Shown here piece by piece: positions 13,321-24,659 of a DNA stretch of 64,000 nucleotides. Source of the stretch: Kappaphycus alvarezii (lineage: Eukaryota; Rhodophyta; Florideophyceae; Gigartinales; Solieriaceae). How positions within the stretch are numbered: position 1 is the first letter of the stretch; each line of letters starts with the position of its first letter. A program made the position numbers and the translations under genes. The notes under the pieces are model-generated. The model searched no databases. It worked only from the letters and a program-made list of their open reading frames with translations, and had not been told where the DNA came from. The stretch spans positions 310,001 through 374,000 of the forward strand of contig NADL03000672.1 in NCBI GenBank assembly GCA_002205965.3. Reading direction: 5' to 3'.

Positions 13321-14100
13321 AGGGAATATGGCGCGTTTGTCATCGATCAGATCATGGAATTGTGCCTTCTTCGTTCTGGTAGATAGCTCTGGACACAAAC
13401 ACTTTGGAACCGCGGACAATAAACAAAAGCAGCACAGGTCCACGATAAGACTTGGAAGTTAATATACCGCAACAAGTCTCGAGAGTTCCTATGGGTGTCA
13501 ATGGCAAACGAGTCGTATGTGAGCGAAGGGACTGATGCTCCGCGCAATGCATTGTCGGCAGGTAATATCAATGGGATCAAACTTGAGGCGGTGGTGATTG
13601 GCTCCAAAGAACCTTGAGCCCATTCTCATTGAGTCGAGTTGATACAGGTGGGGGAGAGATGGAAGAGTGGGTGTTGGGTCATTTGGTGTTGGGTTAGGAT
13701 AAGGGGTGTTTTCAGGCAAGGCTCATGGGGATAGAAGAGAGAGAAGAAGAGGTTTAATATGTGGTCGTGGTACACAGTGCACGTCGCCTAGTCATAGATG
13801 GTGACGAGCCATACGCGGTACGACTCCACAGCTGTGTATTCCAATTGTGCCTGGGTGATGGGTTTTACTGTGTGGAACTTAATGAATTACGAGTTTTGGA
13901 GAATAATTTAGTTGCAAGGAAGGTGAAGAAGCGCAATAGTAACACAACAAGCAAAAAAGAAGCGAAGCGTAGGTATTTGGAAGGTAGTTTGCAATGTGAT
14001 CGCGCTTAGATATCCTACTGAGTTATTCCAAAGGGTACCTATCGTGCTCTTTGGAAAATGTGAGCGTCGAGCAATCCGATAACCATCGTTTCGTTCAGTA
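13321..14100. other. no supported gene; downstream flank of copia-A
   Basis: Only short, overlapping frames are present (up to 86 codons), none recognisable. The stretch follows the end of the copia-A pol on the minus strand, where a polypurine tract and 3' LTR would be expected, but neither is clear. Confidence 0.35.
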
Positions 14101-14101
14101 C

Positions 14102-14566
14102 GTGCTGTCTTTGGGTGTTTCGTTTGGTCAATCCATCTGCCAAGTTGTCTTTGCCGGGAATCTACTGCATAACGTCGATTCCACCGTTCTCATATGTGTC
14201 TCGGAGTCTGGTTACAGTTGGTCGTAGGCGGCAGTCTGCACCTTCACGAAGGGAAGTGATAGTTGCATAGAGGCCAAACGAATCAACGCTATGGACAAGT
14301 GTCAACTGTCCTTCTGATCCATAGACTTCCTGGAGTCGTTCGGCAAGCAAACCAACTTTATCCGAGAAAGTGGCAGCAGCCAAGATTTCGGCAGTGACAG
14401 ATGAGAAAGAAACGCGAGAATTCTTTGCGCTGGACCAGTCGAGAACGTGGTAAGCCTTCTTACCCTCCCCCCATGGGCAGGTACGTCCCCCAAGATAACC
14501 AGTCTTACCATATGTACATCTGGCGGCAATATCGTCAGAGTTGACGATGAAGACCGGGTTGATCAT
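14102..14566 (-). pseudogene. copia-A RNase H domain and pol C-terminus
   Basis: The frame from 14566 shows a copia-type RNase H: HVLDWSSAKNSRVSFSSVTAEILAA-like residues at about 41-65, the conserved Ser-Thr-Ala-Glu type helix, and VHSVDSFGLYATITSL near residues 94-109 in place of the family's TDS(K/R)xLxD block. Past the stop near 14162 the same minus-strand reading continues with IPGKDNLADGLTKRN, which is the classic end of copia pol (N-x-A-D-x-L-T-K). A stop codon therefore interrupts the domain, and the polyprotein ends near 14025-14050. Confidence 0.68.
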
Positions 14567-14821
14567 TGACTTAGACTGAACCTAGGTGATGAACGGCTTT
14601 AGGCTTTTGACTTCCGTCAAGACTTTGTTCGCAGAAATGAGATCTTAGGTCGTTAACGACGAGACGGGTTGCTAAAGGTAATTGGCGGCGAAGGCAGCTT
14701 GTGGAATGACACCGTGACTTGAGAAGTTGAGAGTTCCCACGAGTGCCAGGTAAGCAGTGATTACAGCAGATGTGTCCTTATCTGAGGCCTTCTTTCGTCG
14801 AGAACGCGAGATAACCAGAGA

Positions 14822-16062
14822 CTAAACAGACGAACGGTACTCGTCCATGTCGATTCGTGTAGATCCGTCAGTTAACGGTGTGGTGGCAAGCCTGTTGAAG
14901 ATCAACTTCGGAGAAGATAGGTTCCGCTTAGTAACTCGACTGATGGTGAATGATTGAGCGAGATCCTCAACAAAAGCCTGGATAGCTTTAGCGTCACCTG
15001 CAATTAGAAAGCCGTTCAAAACCTTATTTAAGATGGGATGTATACCTACATGAATTTTTCAACTTCGAAAGAGCTGAAAAAGGCCAGGTACCTGGAGAAA
15101 ATCTCTCTGGTGGAGCCATTTCCAGATCTTGAGCTGCAAAAGTCAACCGGAGTCTGGAAGTCTACAACAGACTTGAGTAGCTTCCAGTAAATTCCTGGTA
15201 TGGGGCTCCAGCTGTTGGACGGTCGGACGAATAATTTGTGTTAGAGGTTTCGGGAATGTAGATATGCTTTATTGACATAAAACGTGGCGATCATGAACTG
15301 CAAGAACTGCAATCGAAAGATCTGTGTGAATGACAGGGAAATGAGCAATCATAGAGTCTTTCCGAAGCCATTCACGAACAGAGACCTGGTCGCCGTGTGG
15401 AGAAATCTACATCTGAGCTTCATCTTGTCCGAGATGCCGTAATTTTTGGCTTCGAATAAATGGTTGCTAGAGATAATGTTGGGTTTTCGCGGAAGTTCGT
15501 GAGCAGGGACCTCAACATAGCAGCCTTCGCAGTTGGTTTTTAATTTGACAATTTACTGGTCCACGACCCATCGAGGTGCATATTTCAACTCTCGTTCTTG
15601 TATTGCTGTCAATGACGTCGCGAATCTGAAGAAGCACTTCTTGTTCTTGACTTCCATTTTACAAGGGGCAGAAGGAGGGGCTGTGATGTTCGCCTTGGTG
15701 ATATCCTTTTCAGGTTCGAAGCGTTCATGTGGCGTTACAAGTCCTCCAAGTTGAAGAACTTTTATTCTGAGCCTTTCGGTAAGAGATGCTAGGAAGGTTG
15801 CGCCTTTTCGACCAATATCCCAGATGATGCCCGTAGCAGTGGACAGAGCTGAGTTCAGAGCAGAGGAAGGATTGGCTCGTGTCCACAAGGCTTCTTCGCG
15901 GTCAATGATCTGGGTAAATTCTTTAACTGAAGCGAGGTCCAAATCTGAATTGGTGTTTGCCTTATGATTTGGAGAAGGTTGCGGTAGTTCATGACTAGGG
16001 TCTCCTCGGACGTCATCGCATTGAATAGGTGTCGTGTCCAGGACTTCGGATGGGGCATCCAT
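14822..16062 (-). pseudogene. copia-A pre-RT linker and reverse transcriptase remnants
   Basis: The frame 16062-15553 (169 codons) covers the acidic linker that precedes copia reverse transcriptase. The frame from 15019 starts with NGFLIAGDAKAIQAFVEDL, equivalent to the family's (Y-V-D-)D-FLIAG block just after the YxDD site, and runs into a DGS-x-x-DMxxY-like end. Between 15060 and 15550 reverse transcriptase is present only as pieces in changing frames. The YxDD box itself is not intact: N replaces an Asp. Confidence 0.55.
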
Positions 16063-16366
16063 GAGATCCCGAAGTAATCGAGCACAAAATAAGAGTGCGG
16101 GAAGAAAAAGTCAGCAAAATACATTTGTTATAGTAATAAAGAGATCGGAACTTCTAGCGCTGCCCTGATTGGATTGCCACGGCGTGATATTTTCGTAGAT
16201 ACCAGGATGGAATGAGGCTCTATTGAGCTAACGACGGTCTTTTCTCATTTATTGAACTTGCCACCGCGTCGAAAAATTAGACAGAGTCATCCTTCTGTAC
16301 GGTGGCCGGGTTTGTCCGAGGTTGTTGAGAGTTGGCTGCCTTGGCTAATCCTCGTTTTGCCGTGTG

Positions 16367-17121
16367 CTATGCATACAACTTGGTAAGATCAGGAGCTACC
16401 GTATTTTGCTTCATGCCCGTGAATGCAGAGGTGTGCCCACGGACCATATCAACAGAGCTCATCAACTTGTTCCTGAAGAGTATGTTTGATAGGAACACAG
16501 CTCTTGGGAGGATCACATCGCGATCGAATTGGATGCCACGAGTGTTTATGTAGTGAACAGCTTTTATTAAAATCTTTTGGGTGGAAGCATGAACAACGGA
16601 ATTCTTTCGCTCAGCGACGGCCATTTTGTTGTGGCGGTGCGCTGGTCTTGGTTCGAATTTGATTCCCAATTAAACGCATCCAAAAAATTCCTTTCGTTGA
16701 ACTCAGGGTCTCCAGGCACGATGGCGAGATGACCGTGCGCGTTGCGCAAGGATAGCTCAATTGTTCGAGCAGCGCGAGTATTTTCCATTGACGAGATTTT
16801 TACAGAAACTCAGAAGGGGGTCGCATAGTCAACAATGTGAAGGATTGGACTGCTGCCCAATTCAGTAACAAAGAGGAAGTATATCTTGACATGACAGTTG
16901 AAGTTTTGAAACAGAAAAGCGGTAGATGCCCTCCGAGAGCGGAATGGCGGTCCTGCTTCTTCAAAAGTTGTGTGTTTGTCGCTTTTTGCGTACAGTGCTT
17001 GCTTCAGCGCGGTATTCAGGACCTTGGCACGCTCGCACAGTTCAAAAATGTCAGCTACCAGAAGATGAGAGAATACGTGTAGCTCGACCGCAAACCTCTT
17101 GGCAATGGAATCATCTTTCAT
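16367..17121 (-). pseudogene. copia-A integrase remnants
   Basis: The frame 16669-16367 contains RPAHRHNKMAVAERKN, equivalent to the copia integrase block around the catalytic Glu (P-x-x-H-x-x-N-x-x-x-E-R-x-N). It is followed by the helix region VHASTQKILIKAVHYINTR. The adjacent frames (16788-16567 and 17121-16810) supply the upstream core, interrupted by stops. The zinc-binding HHCC part is not clearly readable. Confidence 0.55.
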
Positions 17122-17600
17122 CCGCTCGAAGGTGACAAGGCTGTTGGATTGACGTGATGAGATGGAAAAGAGTTTGCGGTAAGCTGATAGGGGGACTGAA
17201 AGGTTTTCTTACCTGTAACCTCGTGAGAATAAGATACTTTTCCATTCGAGGCAGGAGGGCCAACTGTTTCAGTGTACTTCGGCAGTGCCAGCTCTTTGTT
17301 AGACAATTCATCGGGTGGCACTACTAGGATATTATCCCGTCCAATCTGATTCGATTCAGAGAAAGTCTCATCATCCATGGGTAGAAGACCATCGCCATGC
17401 AAGACATAGAAGGGGATTGAGAAAGTGGTCCCCCTTAAGTCTTGGAGTTCCAAGTCCCAAATCCCAACGTTGAGCTTTGGATCCCTGCATAACTCTCCAT
17501 ATCTGTAAATGAAACTTTCACAGTATAAAGGAGGAATGGTGAATTCCTGACCAAAAATCAAAAGCCAGAGCAGCAGCGGCTTGTGCAAATCCAGCACTTC
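17118..17600 (-). pseudogene. copia-A protease/pre-integrase region
   Basis: A single open frame of 159 codons (17597 to 17118) lies between gag and integrase. It contains TFSIPFYVLHGDGLLPMDD (about residues 55-73), which resembles the segment following the aspartic protease flap in copia elements of this type. The catalytic D-S/T-G is not visible. The assignment rests mostly on position. Confidence 0.38.
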
Positions 17601-17846
17601 TCGGGCAACCCATATGCAGAATAGGTTTGGTCTCGTCCGCCAACCTGGATGTCAGAATAGGCTCGTGTTTTAGAAACGAAGCTTGTTTTACTTCTTTCTG
17701 TCCGGAGCCTCCCCGAAAAACGAACCAGGGGAATCATTTTTCTTCTTCTTCCCTTCAATCTTCCTCCACGTCCTCAGATATAGGAAGGAAAGCTTCTTGT
17801 ACATCACACTTTCGCGAATATGATTGTAACTACCACAGTCAAAGCG

Positions 17847-19177
17847 TTACTCGCTCGGTCTGGGATCTCTTTCAGCGTCGAAGTCATCGTCGTCATCGGA
17901 AGACCTCGACTTGCGCTTTTTACGGTTCTTGTTACTACCATGAGCAGCTCTGCTGTCAGATTCCTGTTGAGTGATAGCTTTAGAAGGCACATTACTACGC
18001 AATTTTCTTGCAACAGCAGCTAGAGCCTTTTGCACATTACGGGAAACGAGACGTTAGATTTCTTTAGTAGATACGTAATCGGTGCTACCAGAGGTCATGG
18101 TAAGATTACCAAGAACGAACATTGCATCCTCAAGATTATGGTGACATTTTTTCTTAGGAGAGCTAAAGAATTCCTGGAGAGGGTAGGAGTCTTTCTTGGG
18201 ATCTGAAGTAGGAAAGTTGTCAACTAACTTCGTTAGATCTTTCAGTTCTTTGCTAATGTTCTTGCGGAAGGACTTAAATCCGCGTAGATAGAGGGTAGAC
18301 TTGGGTTCAAGTAATACAAAGGCAAACTCAACAGATTTAGTGCTAATTAGAGAAACTAGTGTCCTCAGATGATTGCAGTCTTCCTCGTTGACAGTGATCT
18401 TGTCCGTGTCGTCATTGTTTTGGTTCTCTGCTCAACAAGTACGATTAGCTGTAGCATTGTATTAGTGAGAGTTACCTCTTCGAGATTAGCATTGTTGAGT
18501 AGAGTGATGGCTAAGAACTCACCAACTTGATAGAATGAGGAGGAGTTCGTATGTATGAGATGCTCAGCAGAGAGTCGTTTGAACCGAGACACGAACACTG
18601 GAAGTTCCTCTTTCTTCTTGAGACGATAAGAAGAGACCTTATCGAATGACGAAGTAGGCCTTTATACTATAGCGATAGGCTTATTTTCGTCAAAGTGTTT
18701 AACGATTTCCGTGACAGCAGCGACTTGATCACCTTGCTTGTAGTTGATTGTTTCATTGGATTGTGCTTCATCAATGACTGACTGCTGAGCACAAGGTAAG
18801 CCACGGTCATATATTTGACGACTCAGGGTAGCAAAGAAGGTCTTGCATAGTTTATTGGTACCTTTCTTCGCGGCGGCTTTTACCGAATCAACCAAACGAG
18901 CAACTTTAGGGTGCCAATCTTGCATTTCGAATTCTGGAGAAAAAGTAGGCGGGTCTAATGGACCGTGTTCCTGTGAGACGTATGAGCTCCCTGGGCCCAT
19001 AGCTGTTAAAAGAACTATAGGGAGCAGAGTAAGTAGTCGTACGACCGTGCGCAGTAGCAGGGAGCACCCAGCTCGAAAAGGGAGGAAACTCCAGAGGATT
19101 TGTTGGAAGCAAGGAGAAAGGGCATGAAGGTACCCGCTTGGTTTCTTTATTTTTCCCCCATATTGGGGGATCACCAA
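17847..19177 (-). pseudogene. copia-A gag remnants
   Basis: Frames 19177-18662 (171 codons), 18598-18365 and 18035-17847 follow the LTR-leader repeat. The first starts with a sequence shared with the truncated copy at 11.58 kb. The last is strongly basic then acidic (NKNRKKRKSRSSDDDDDFD), like a nucleic-acid-binding gag end, but no CCHC knuckle is visible. Several stops separate the pieces. Confidence 0.45.
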
Positions 19178-19191
19178 GCAGTAGGTTTGCC

Positions 19192-20498
19192 TTTCCCGAC
19201 GGGCTTAAGTTTTGGAATTAGTTTAATTATAGGCAGGGAGACTAAGTGCTCCCGCCAATTCTAGGTCACTCGGGTTTGGCGCCCTTCACTTTCCTGCCTC
19301 ACCCTTCTGTATCCATCTTTTGTACAACATCAGGATAAACCTACGAACGAAGGGTACGACTCGTAAATACGCAACTGAATTAGATAACCTGTCACAGAGC
19401 ATTCCTTATTGCCAAACCACTTTGTTCCCACATATAACACTTTCCCCCCTTGTCCTGATGCCTCCCTTCATGCGCCGCCAAACGCGTCAGAGCACAAAAG
19501 CGCAGCATCAGAAGGCCTTTCGTATGTAGAACAGATTGAAAGCTCTGCAGCTGCTGCACTTGCGGCAAATCAAGCAGGAGAAACCGCGCCATTAGGAGAT
19601 CAATCGATGTCAGAGCCTCAGATGGTGGACAACATGGCGAAAGAAATCCGCACTGAAGATGTTGAGCCTCATTTTAGACCGGCATCCAGTCTTGGTCGCC
19701 CACGCATCTTGTCTGATGACGAAGAAAAGCTCATCGTCAACTGTTTGCTCGGATGAGCAGAGAGAGAAGCAGCAACATGCTATGAACGCCTCCGTTTTAT
19801 GATAGGAAAGGTAGCGGCAGATGTCAGCACTCACCACTATCGCAGTAAAGTGCCCAGTTATGCTGCTCTTAGGGCATTTCGCGCTCGCAATCGTGTGCTT
19901 GCATTCCTGCAAACGAGTCAAAGTATGCTGGTAAGGAAGCGGAAGGAAGACGAAAAGGAACGAGCGTCCAAACGCAAACGCGAATAAAAGGAGCAGAGGT
20001 TAGCCAAAAAGAAGACATTGAGTGCGGAGAACGAAAAGAGGAGTTTGTCTAGAAGGATAAAGAGCGGGCTGGTAGCAGGGATTTCCCGTACTTACTTGAC
20101 GACATCCGCGGAGGACAATTAGGTGAAGGAAGAGAAAACAGTTTCCTCTATCAGGGTGGCTGCAGCGGTCGTTGTGAGTGTGGTTGCAGATAATGTAGGA
20201 GAACGACTGTCAGATTGAGTCTGTCGTGCGTTCCTTCGTGCATTCCTAAAAGTAGGCAAAGGTGGAAAAGAGAGGGCTACGAATGGTGATGTGGCAAATG
20301 GAGCTGTGCCAAAACCAGAAGTCTAATCTTAAATAAATGAATATCAATGAAGACCGCCTTTTAAGGGTCCAATCGATTGGCGGGATTTCTTTTCAGATTG
20401 AACTGTTTTTTCTTAATTTTTATTTTATTAAGACGCTTAAGTACCTATATTTTTTGCCTTCCGATAAGAGAATCGCTAAAATAAATTCCGTGGGAAGT
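19192..20498 (+). mobile_element. pogo-like insertion inside a copia LTR
   Basis: The copia-A LTR/leader blocks that are contiguous at 11.6-11.8 kb are separated here by about 1.3 kb. That interval carries an open frame with a helix-turn-helix resembling pogo/Tigger transposases. Its ends look weakly inverted: TTCCCGACGGGCTTA near 19193 and, on the minus strand, TTCCCACGGAATTTA near 20494. It is probably a non-autonomous or internally deleted DNA transposon, since no DDE domain is present. The boundaries are set by comparing the two copia copies and are good to roughly 10 bases. Confidence 0.5.
19409..19987 (+). pseudogene. HTH-CENPB/pogo-type DNA-binding protein remnant
   Basis: One frame runs from 19409 to 19987 with a single stop (19754-19756). 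GRPRILSDDEEKLIVNCLLG (about residues 96-115) matches the start of the second helix-turn-helix of pogo/Tigger transposases (G-R-P-x-L-x-x-x-E-E). Downstream VPSYAALRAFRARN fits the P-S-x-x-W-x-x-x-F-x-x-R segment. The tail is a long Lys/Arg/Glu-rich coiled segment, and the same frame shows more such residues with further stops to about 20325. The DDE catalytic domain between the HTH and the tail is absent. The first in-frame ATG is near 19607. Confidence 0.48.
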
Positions 20499-20639
20499 GG
20501 GAGATGCGCGCACCGCTGGGGAATTTCAGGATACTTGCCACGTGTGCCCTAAATTACATGACACAGGCATAGGTTAAGCCTTTGTCGGAGAGAGTCTGTT
20601 CAAAAGGCGCTACGTAGGGTGCTTCACTGAAATAATGTT

Positions 20640-21895
20640 TTAAATATCGTTTACTTGTGGCAGTACCTGATTGGTCGCTTGATATTTAATATCAATATCA
20701 CAGGAATTTGGCTGATTCAGAGGCTTCTTCGCAAAAGGTTAGTTCCCCCAAGGATGTTTAAATTTTGTAACATTTTATTGTCTCAAAGTTCAGGATAAGT
20801 TTCCAGAACGAAAATGTTTACGTGGGACTGAAATAATTTACAGTGCTTCCGCAACTGCTCAAAGAACCGTGAAAAGTCCTGGAAAACTAGACCTCATCGG
20901 AGGGAAGTCCAATTTTTTTTTGTTTTGGGAGTATGATGTGCCACAGTACAGTATACTCACCACTAGCCACAACAATCACCATCCCCATTATGCCACCATC
21001 GATATAGGGGGCGAAAAATCCGGTGGCCTCTCCCGCTCGCGTCGTCTCCCTCCCCTTCGCTTCCGTTCGGGAGCTGACAACCATCGGCTCCCTAGAAGGA
21101 GCCCTGACCATGGCGGCTGCCGAAGCCATATTGGCTAACTTAGCTCGCCGTTCTGACCCACGCTCTAAACGGGAAGAGCGCAATGCCGCCTGCGTTGGGC
21201 ACTTTAAACCCCTTGCCCCTGCGCCAGAATCCTCCCAACTCCTCTCAAAAACATAATTGCTATTGGAATCGCCCCCTCCGCCGAGCCTGACTGCGCGTTC
21301 CAGTCGCACGGCCACCCCTAGAACTCCCTCCTGGCTGCTCCCGACATTGGCGACCGTATCATGCCCTCCCACTTTTTTCTCCCCTGCTTCGACCGAAAAA
21401 CATACTTGTTCATCCACAAACCGGCTCTCGCCCATTCCTTGCACATCCCCGCTCACCTCTACTACACTTTCAGTTGAACTCTATGCCTATCGCCGCGCCG
21501 CCCACGACCAAGCTCCCAAGAACCCCCCTCCCTCTGCTGAAGCACTGCTCACCTCCACGCCTGAAGGCGCGTCTGCCACCGAACCCTCCCCTGTCCTCCT
21601 AACCTTCCCCCATCAAAAAACCGCCCTGTCCTCCCACATGATCCTCGAAGCTCCAGAACGCCTCCTGTTAGGTCTCCTCTAACGCTCAGGGTGAGAAACA
21701 TACTACATCGTTTCCTTAACTTTCGACTCGTTCGATCTGCCATCGATGCCCTGAGGACTTGCGGGGTGTCAGGAAATCTCTATGATGGCTTAAAAGCCGA
21801 TTTTTGATGTGTTATAATACAGCTCTGGTGCAATAGAAAGTCTGATCTTACCTCTACCCCGCCAAATGATGTATAATTTGTGCAACGGCCTCCTT
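20640..21895 (+). repeat. left inverted arm of the Harbinger-type element
   Basis: This arm is similar, in inverse orientation, to 28916-30600. Shared blocks include TCTCAAAGTTCAGGA near 20783, GGGACTGAAATAATTTRCAGT near 20824, CATCGGAGGGA near 20894 with GGGAGTATGA and CCACAGTACAGTA after it, ATGCCCTGAGGACTTG near 21745, and GCTCTGGTGCAATRGAAAGTCTGAT near 21823. The inner end stops about 160 bases from the accessory ORF. The part before 20760 matches only weakly. Open frames 21023-21256 and 21257-21682 run through the arm and are partly conserved at protein level in the right arm. Confidence 0.62.
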
Positions 21896-22053
21896 CACCG
21901 TCACACTCTAAGAAACTGAAGCGTTTTCAGCTCTAGATCTGTCCCAATAGGTTATTTTCAGGTTACTGCACTTGTCATCTGCTAATGCAATCATATCTTC
22001 ATCTCCTTCCTTTCGTGCTTCAATTACTAGCGCATCAGAATTTCTCATATCTT

Positions 22054-23089
22054 CTAGTAAAGCTGTGTCCTCGGTGTTCCTTTAATGCGGGGATCAACCT
22101 CATGAACGCTCAGGTACTCACTCCGTTGAGCTGAGACTTTCATCCAAGCGTCATCAGTAGACATATATTTGCGCTTTCCCAGAGAGCTGCCACGACCAGA
22201 GGATATAGTGGGAACATCATCTACGCCAGCATCAAGTCCATCGTGTCCCTCATCTAAGGCCGCAAAACCATCGGATAATCGCAAAATATTTTTCGTGAAC
22301 ACAGAGAATAGGTCAATATCCATATTGAAAGTTCCGCCATCAATCGTATGGAACAGGGAAAACGCTGAGAGAGTGCAGTTCGGTCATTGTGAGGCCCTTT
22401 TCTGCTCAAAAAATCAGGAAAATTGTCTGGATCCCCTTGACCAGATGCAGTCCACTTTTTAAAAACTTCGGTAAACTGGACCACAATATCTCTTCGCTTT
22501 TCTTTCAAAAAAAAATATCCTGGTCTGTGAACTGTTGGAACATGCATATATCTTTGTACTCGAGCACAGAACTGAAGTCCTTTTGTGGTTTGTACCCGAG
22601 TTCATTAAAAACGAGCTCTACAACATCGACCAAGAACTGGTCTGGAGAAGTTCTTGCATCTATTTATTGCCAGTTCAATCCGTGTTTGGACAGCCAAAGA
22701 CCCTTGCAACAACTACAGTTGTGTCTCAGAGCGAGAAACAAGCGCCCATATTCACATCGGGAAAAAGTTACCCTTCGTACCACCATCTTCCGACTGAAAC
22801 GGGACCGATCCAGCTCCACCTGATCTAGTGCTAAGATTAACTTCAACTTTTTCCACAGCAGTACTTCTAGTACTCCACGTTGACTACGCACGTGCAACTT
22901 GCTCTAGCTCAGTACCTTTGGGGCATGCCTCGAGAGCCACTTCCGGAGCATGTTCTTGCATGTCTGATAGGAACTGGTGTAAAAACTTGATTTCATAACA
23001 TCAGATACAGGTCGCCAGTTTTTCATCTGTTTAACTGCATACAATGAGCATTTTGACACCAATACATGCTTAGGAAGCTTCGGACGCAT
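22054..23089 (-). pseudogene. Harbinger accessory ORF (unrecognised, degraded)
   Basis: The minus-strand reading starts with ATG at 23089 and runs 61 codons to a stop. Further pieces follow in other frames: one with ELVFNELGYKPQKDFSSVL near 22610, then 22547-22254 with FKKWTASGQGDPDNFPDF, then 22323-22054. The Trp- and Lys-rich segments could belong to the SANT/Myb-like second protein that Harbinger elements encode to help the transposase bind DNA and enter the nucleus, but I cannot identify a clean SANT helix trio. Position and orientation (inside the left arm, divergent from the transposase) are the main evidence. At least three frame breaks are present. Confidence 0.4.
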
Positions 23090-23251
23090 GTTTTATTCCT
23101 TCAAGAGTATCATTAGAACTGACGAAGTCTTCATTTTGAAGTGGTATTAAATATAGGGGAGGTTCCCAGATATTATCCCATTTTTTATACGATCAAGTCA
23201 TTATTTGGACTCGGTGAAATCATTATACTGGGGTGAAATTTTTGTTTTATT

Positions 23252-23310
23252 TTAATGTATGGAAGATTTGATCGGTTGTATCCACGCGGCTAATGCGTTA
23301 TACAGGATGG
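23252..23310 (-). repeat. shared 3' tail of LINE, copy 1
   Basis: TTAATGTATGGAAGAT and GGTTGTATCCACGCSGCTARTGCG are shared with 57551-57605. Both copies lie on the 3' side, minus strand, of an endonuclease remnant, so this looks like the conserved 3' untranslated end that the reverse transcriptase recognises. On the minus strand it runs into an A-rich tract (AAAATAAAACAAAAA). Confidence 0.55.
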
Positions 23311-24659
23311 TGGAGAACACGAAGTTGCAAAAACAGGAACAGGTTAACATGATATAGATCGCGTGGGTTGCAGTCTTGTAGTCCACGAACCGCGTGTTAC
23401 AGCTGCGGTGGTTTGCAGGTGTGAAAGACCTGTTAGCAGTCGGTTATTTTGATGGAAACTATTCCTATGGGGATGGTACTTGCAGATCGAAAAGGGATCT
23501 CTGAAGATTTTTTTTGCTCTGCAGGGAAAAATAGTGGTTTTTTTGCACTGTATGACATTATGATTACCTCATTTCATCTGGCCGTCTCTTTTCTTCAGGG
23601 CAACTTCTATGGCAGAAAAAGAAGAAAAAGGTAATCTTTGCTTAAAATATTTTATGTAGGGACCATTCGGGCCCCTCGGACTACGGCAGCGGCCCATGGG
23701 AGAGGCGCCTTCTGTTTTTCACTCGGGCTGTGTACGTTTGCACGTACACACGAAGACTTTTGTTCTCAGACTATCGTGTTCATTTGCGGGGCGTTGTCTC
23801 TACGTGTAGCGGTGTAGCGGTATATGTCCTGGATAACTTCCTGGGCTTCTTGATCCAGTTGGCCGTAGATGAAAATGCCCGCGGAATGCCGTTCGATGCC
23901 GACAGCTTCGTAGAGGTCAACCTAGGTGCTGTTTTTTCGCTTCGCGGCTGGGCCGGGCTGGGCCCGGGTACGGTATTGGGAAGATTGTAGACCGACGATG
24001 GTGACGTCGATCCCTTGGGGTCAGGGTGCAATGACGGTACCACCGATGACGAGGTCGATGAGATTTTTCAATTCGTTGGACTCGAGATCGCCGCCCCGTG
24101 CTCGAATCATGTGGAACAGAAGTGTTCAGAAAGGAGCTCTACGTTTCTTGAAATGAAGGGTGGGATATTCTTCGGTAAATTCCAGTAGAGGGTTTTCTGA
24201 AACGAAGGAAAAGGGCCTCGTTGGGAATTAGGATAGCTCGGCGAAGAGAGCTGCAGACTCCATGAAAGCCGCTATGGCCTCATAAAAATGGGGAATAGTA
24301 GTGATGCCATGGAAAACAAAGTTTACTTCACCTATCAAAAGGGAAAAACTTGGTTGTTTGTGTCTTGGAAAGTATATCTGATCTATACCATAGTTTTCCA
24401 GACAACCACAATCGACTCAAAAAAGGGTATACCGACACAGTAATGGGGAAGGAACTACGCTCCCTAAAATGCTACCTTCAGGCAAGCCATCAAACAGGTC
24501 TATCAAAAGTGTCCCTTACAGGATCCGACAATTAGAGGTCAAAAGTAACCGGCACTTCAACGTGGGTGAGGTGTATATTTTCGAAGAACAACACAGTACT
24601 CGGAGCGGGGACACAGAATGAGTCGAACGCCAAAGGCTAGAAGTCGAAGTTCGGTGCGA

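Larger units (their letters stand above)
14102..19177 (-). mobile_element. decayed Ty1/copia retrotransposon (copia-A)
   Basis: Read on the minus strand, the order is gag (19177 to about 17850), a protease/pre-integrase-like region (about 17600-17118), integrase (about 17121-16367), the linker and reverse transcriptase (16062-14822) and RNase H (14566-14102). This is the Ty1/copia order, with integrase before reverse transcriptase. Every domain is split over several frames with stops, so the copy is dead. Its 5' leader/LTR blocks are shared with the partial copy at 11.6-11.8 kb. The family resembles copia-B at 30.6-48.9 kb in its integrase and RNase H signatures. Confidence 0.72.

Noticed and set aside
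15553-15754. Plus-strand frames through copia-A
   Set aside because: Shadows of the minus-strand pol reading, without own motifs.
23260-23310. tRNA-like sequence in the shared LINE tail (GGTTGTATCCACGC...)
   Set aside because: No cloverleaf pairing or A/B-box pattern could be drawn by eye; kept only as a LINE 3' tail.
23730-24156. Overlapping plus/minus frames near 23.7-24.2 kb as a gene
   Set aside because: Within the LINE interval and without recognisable domains; low-complexity Ser/Pro composition.
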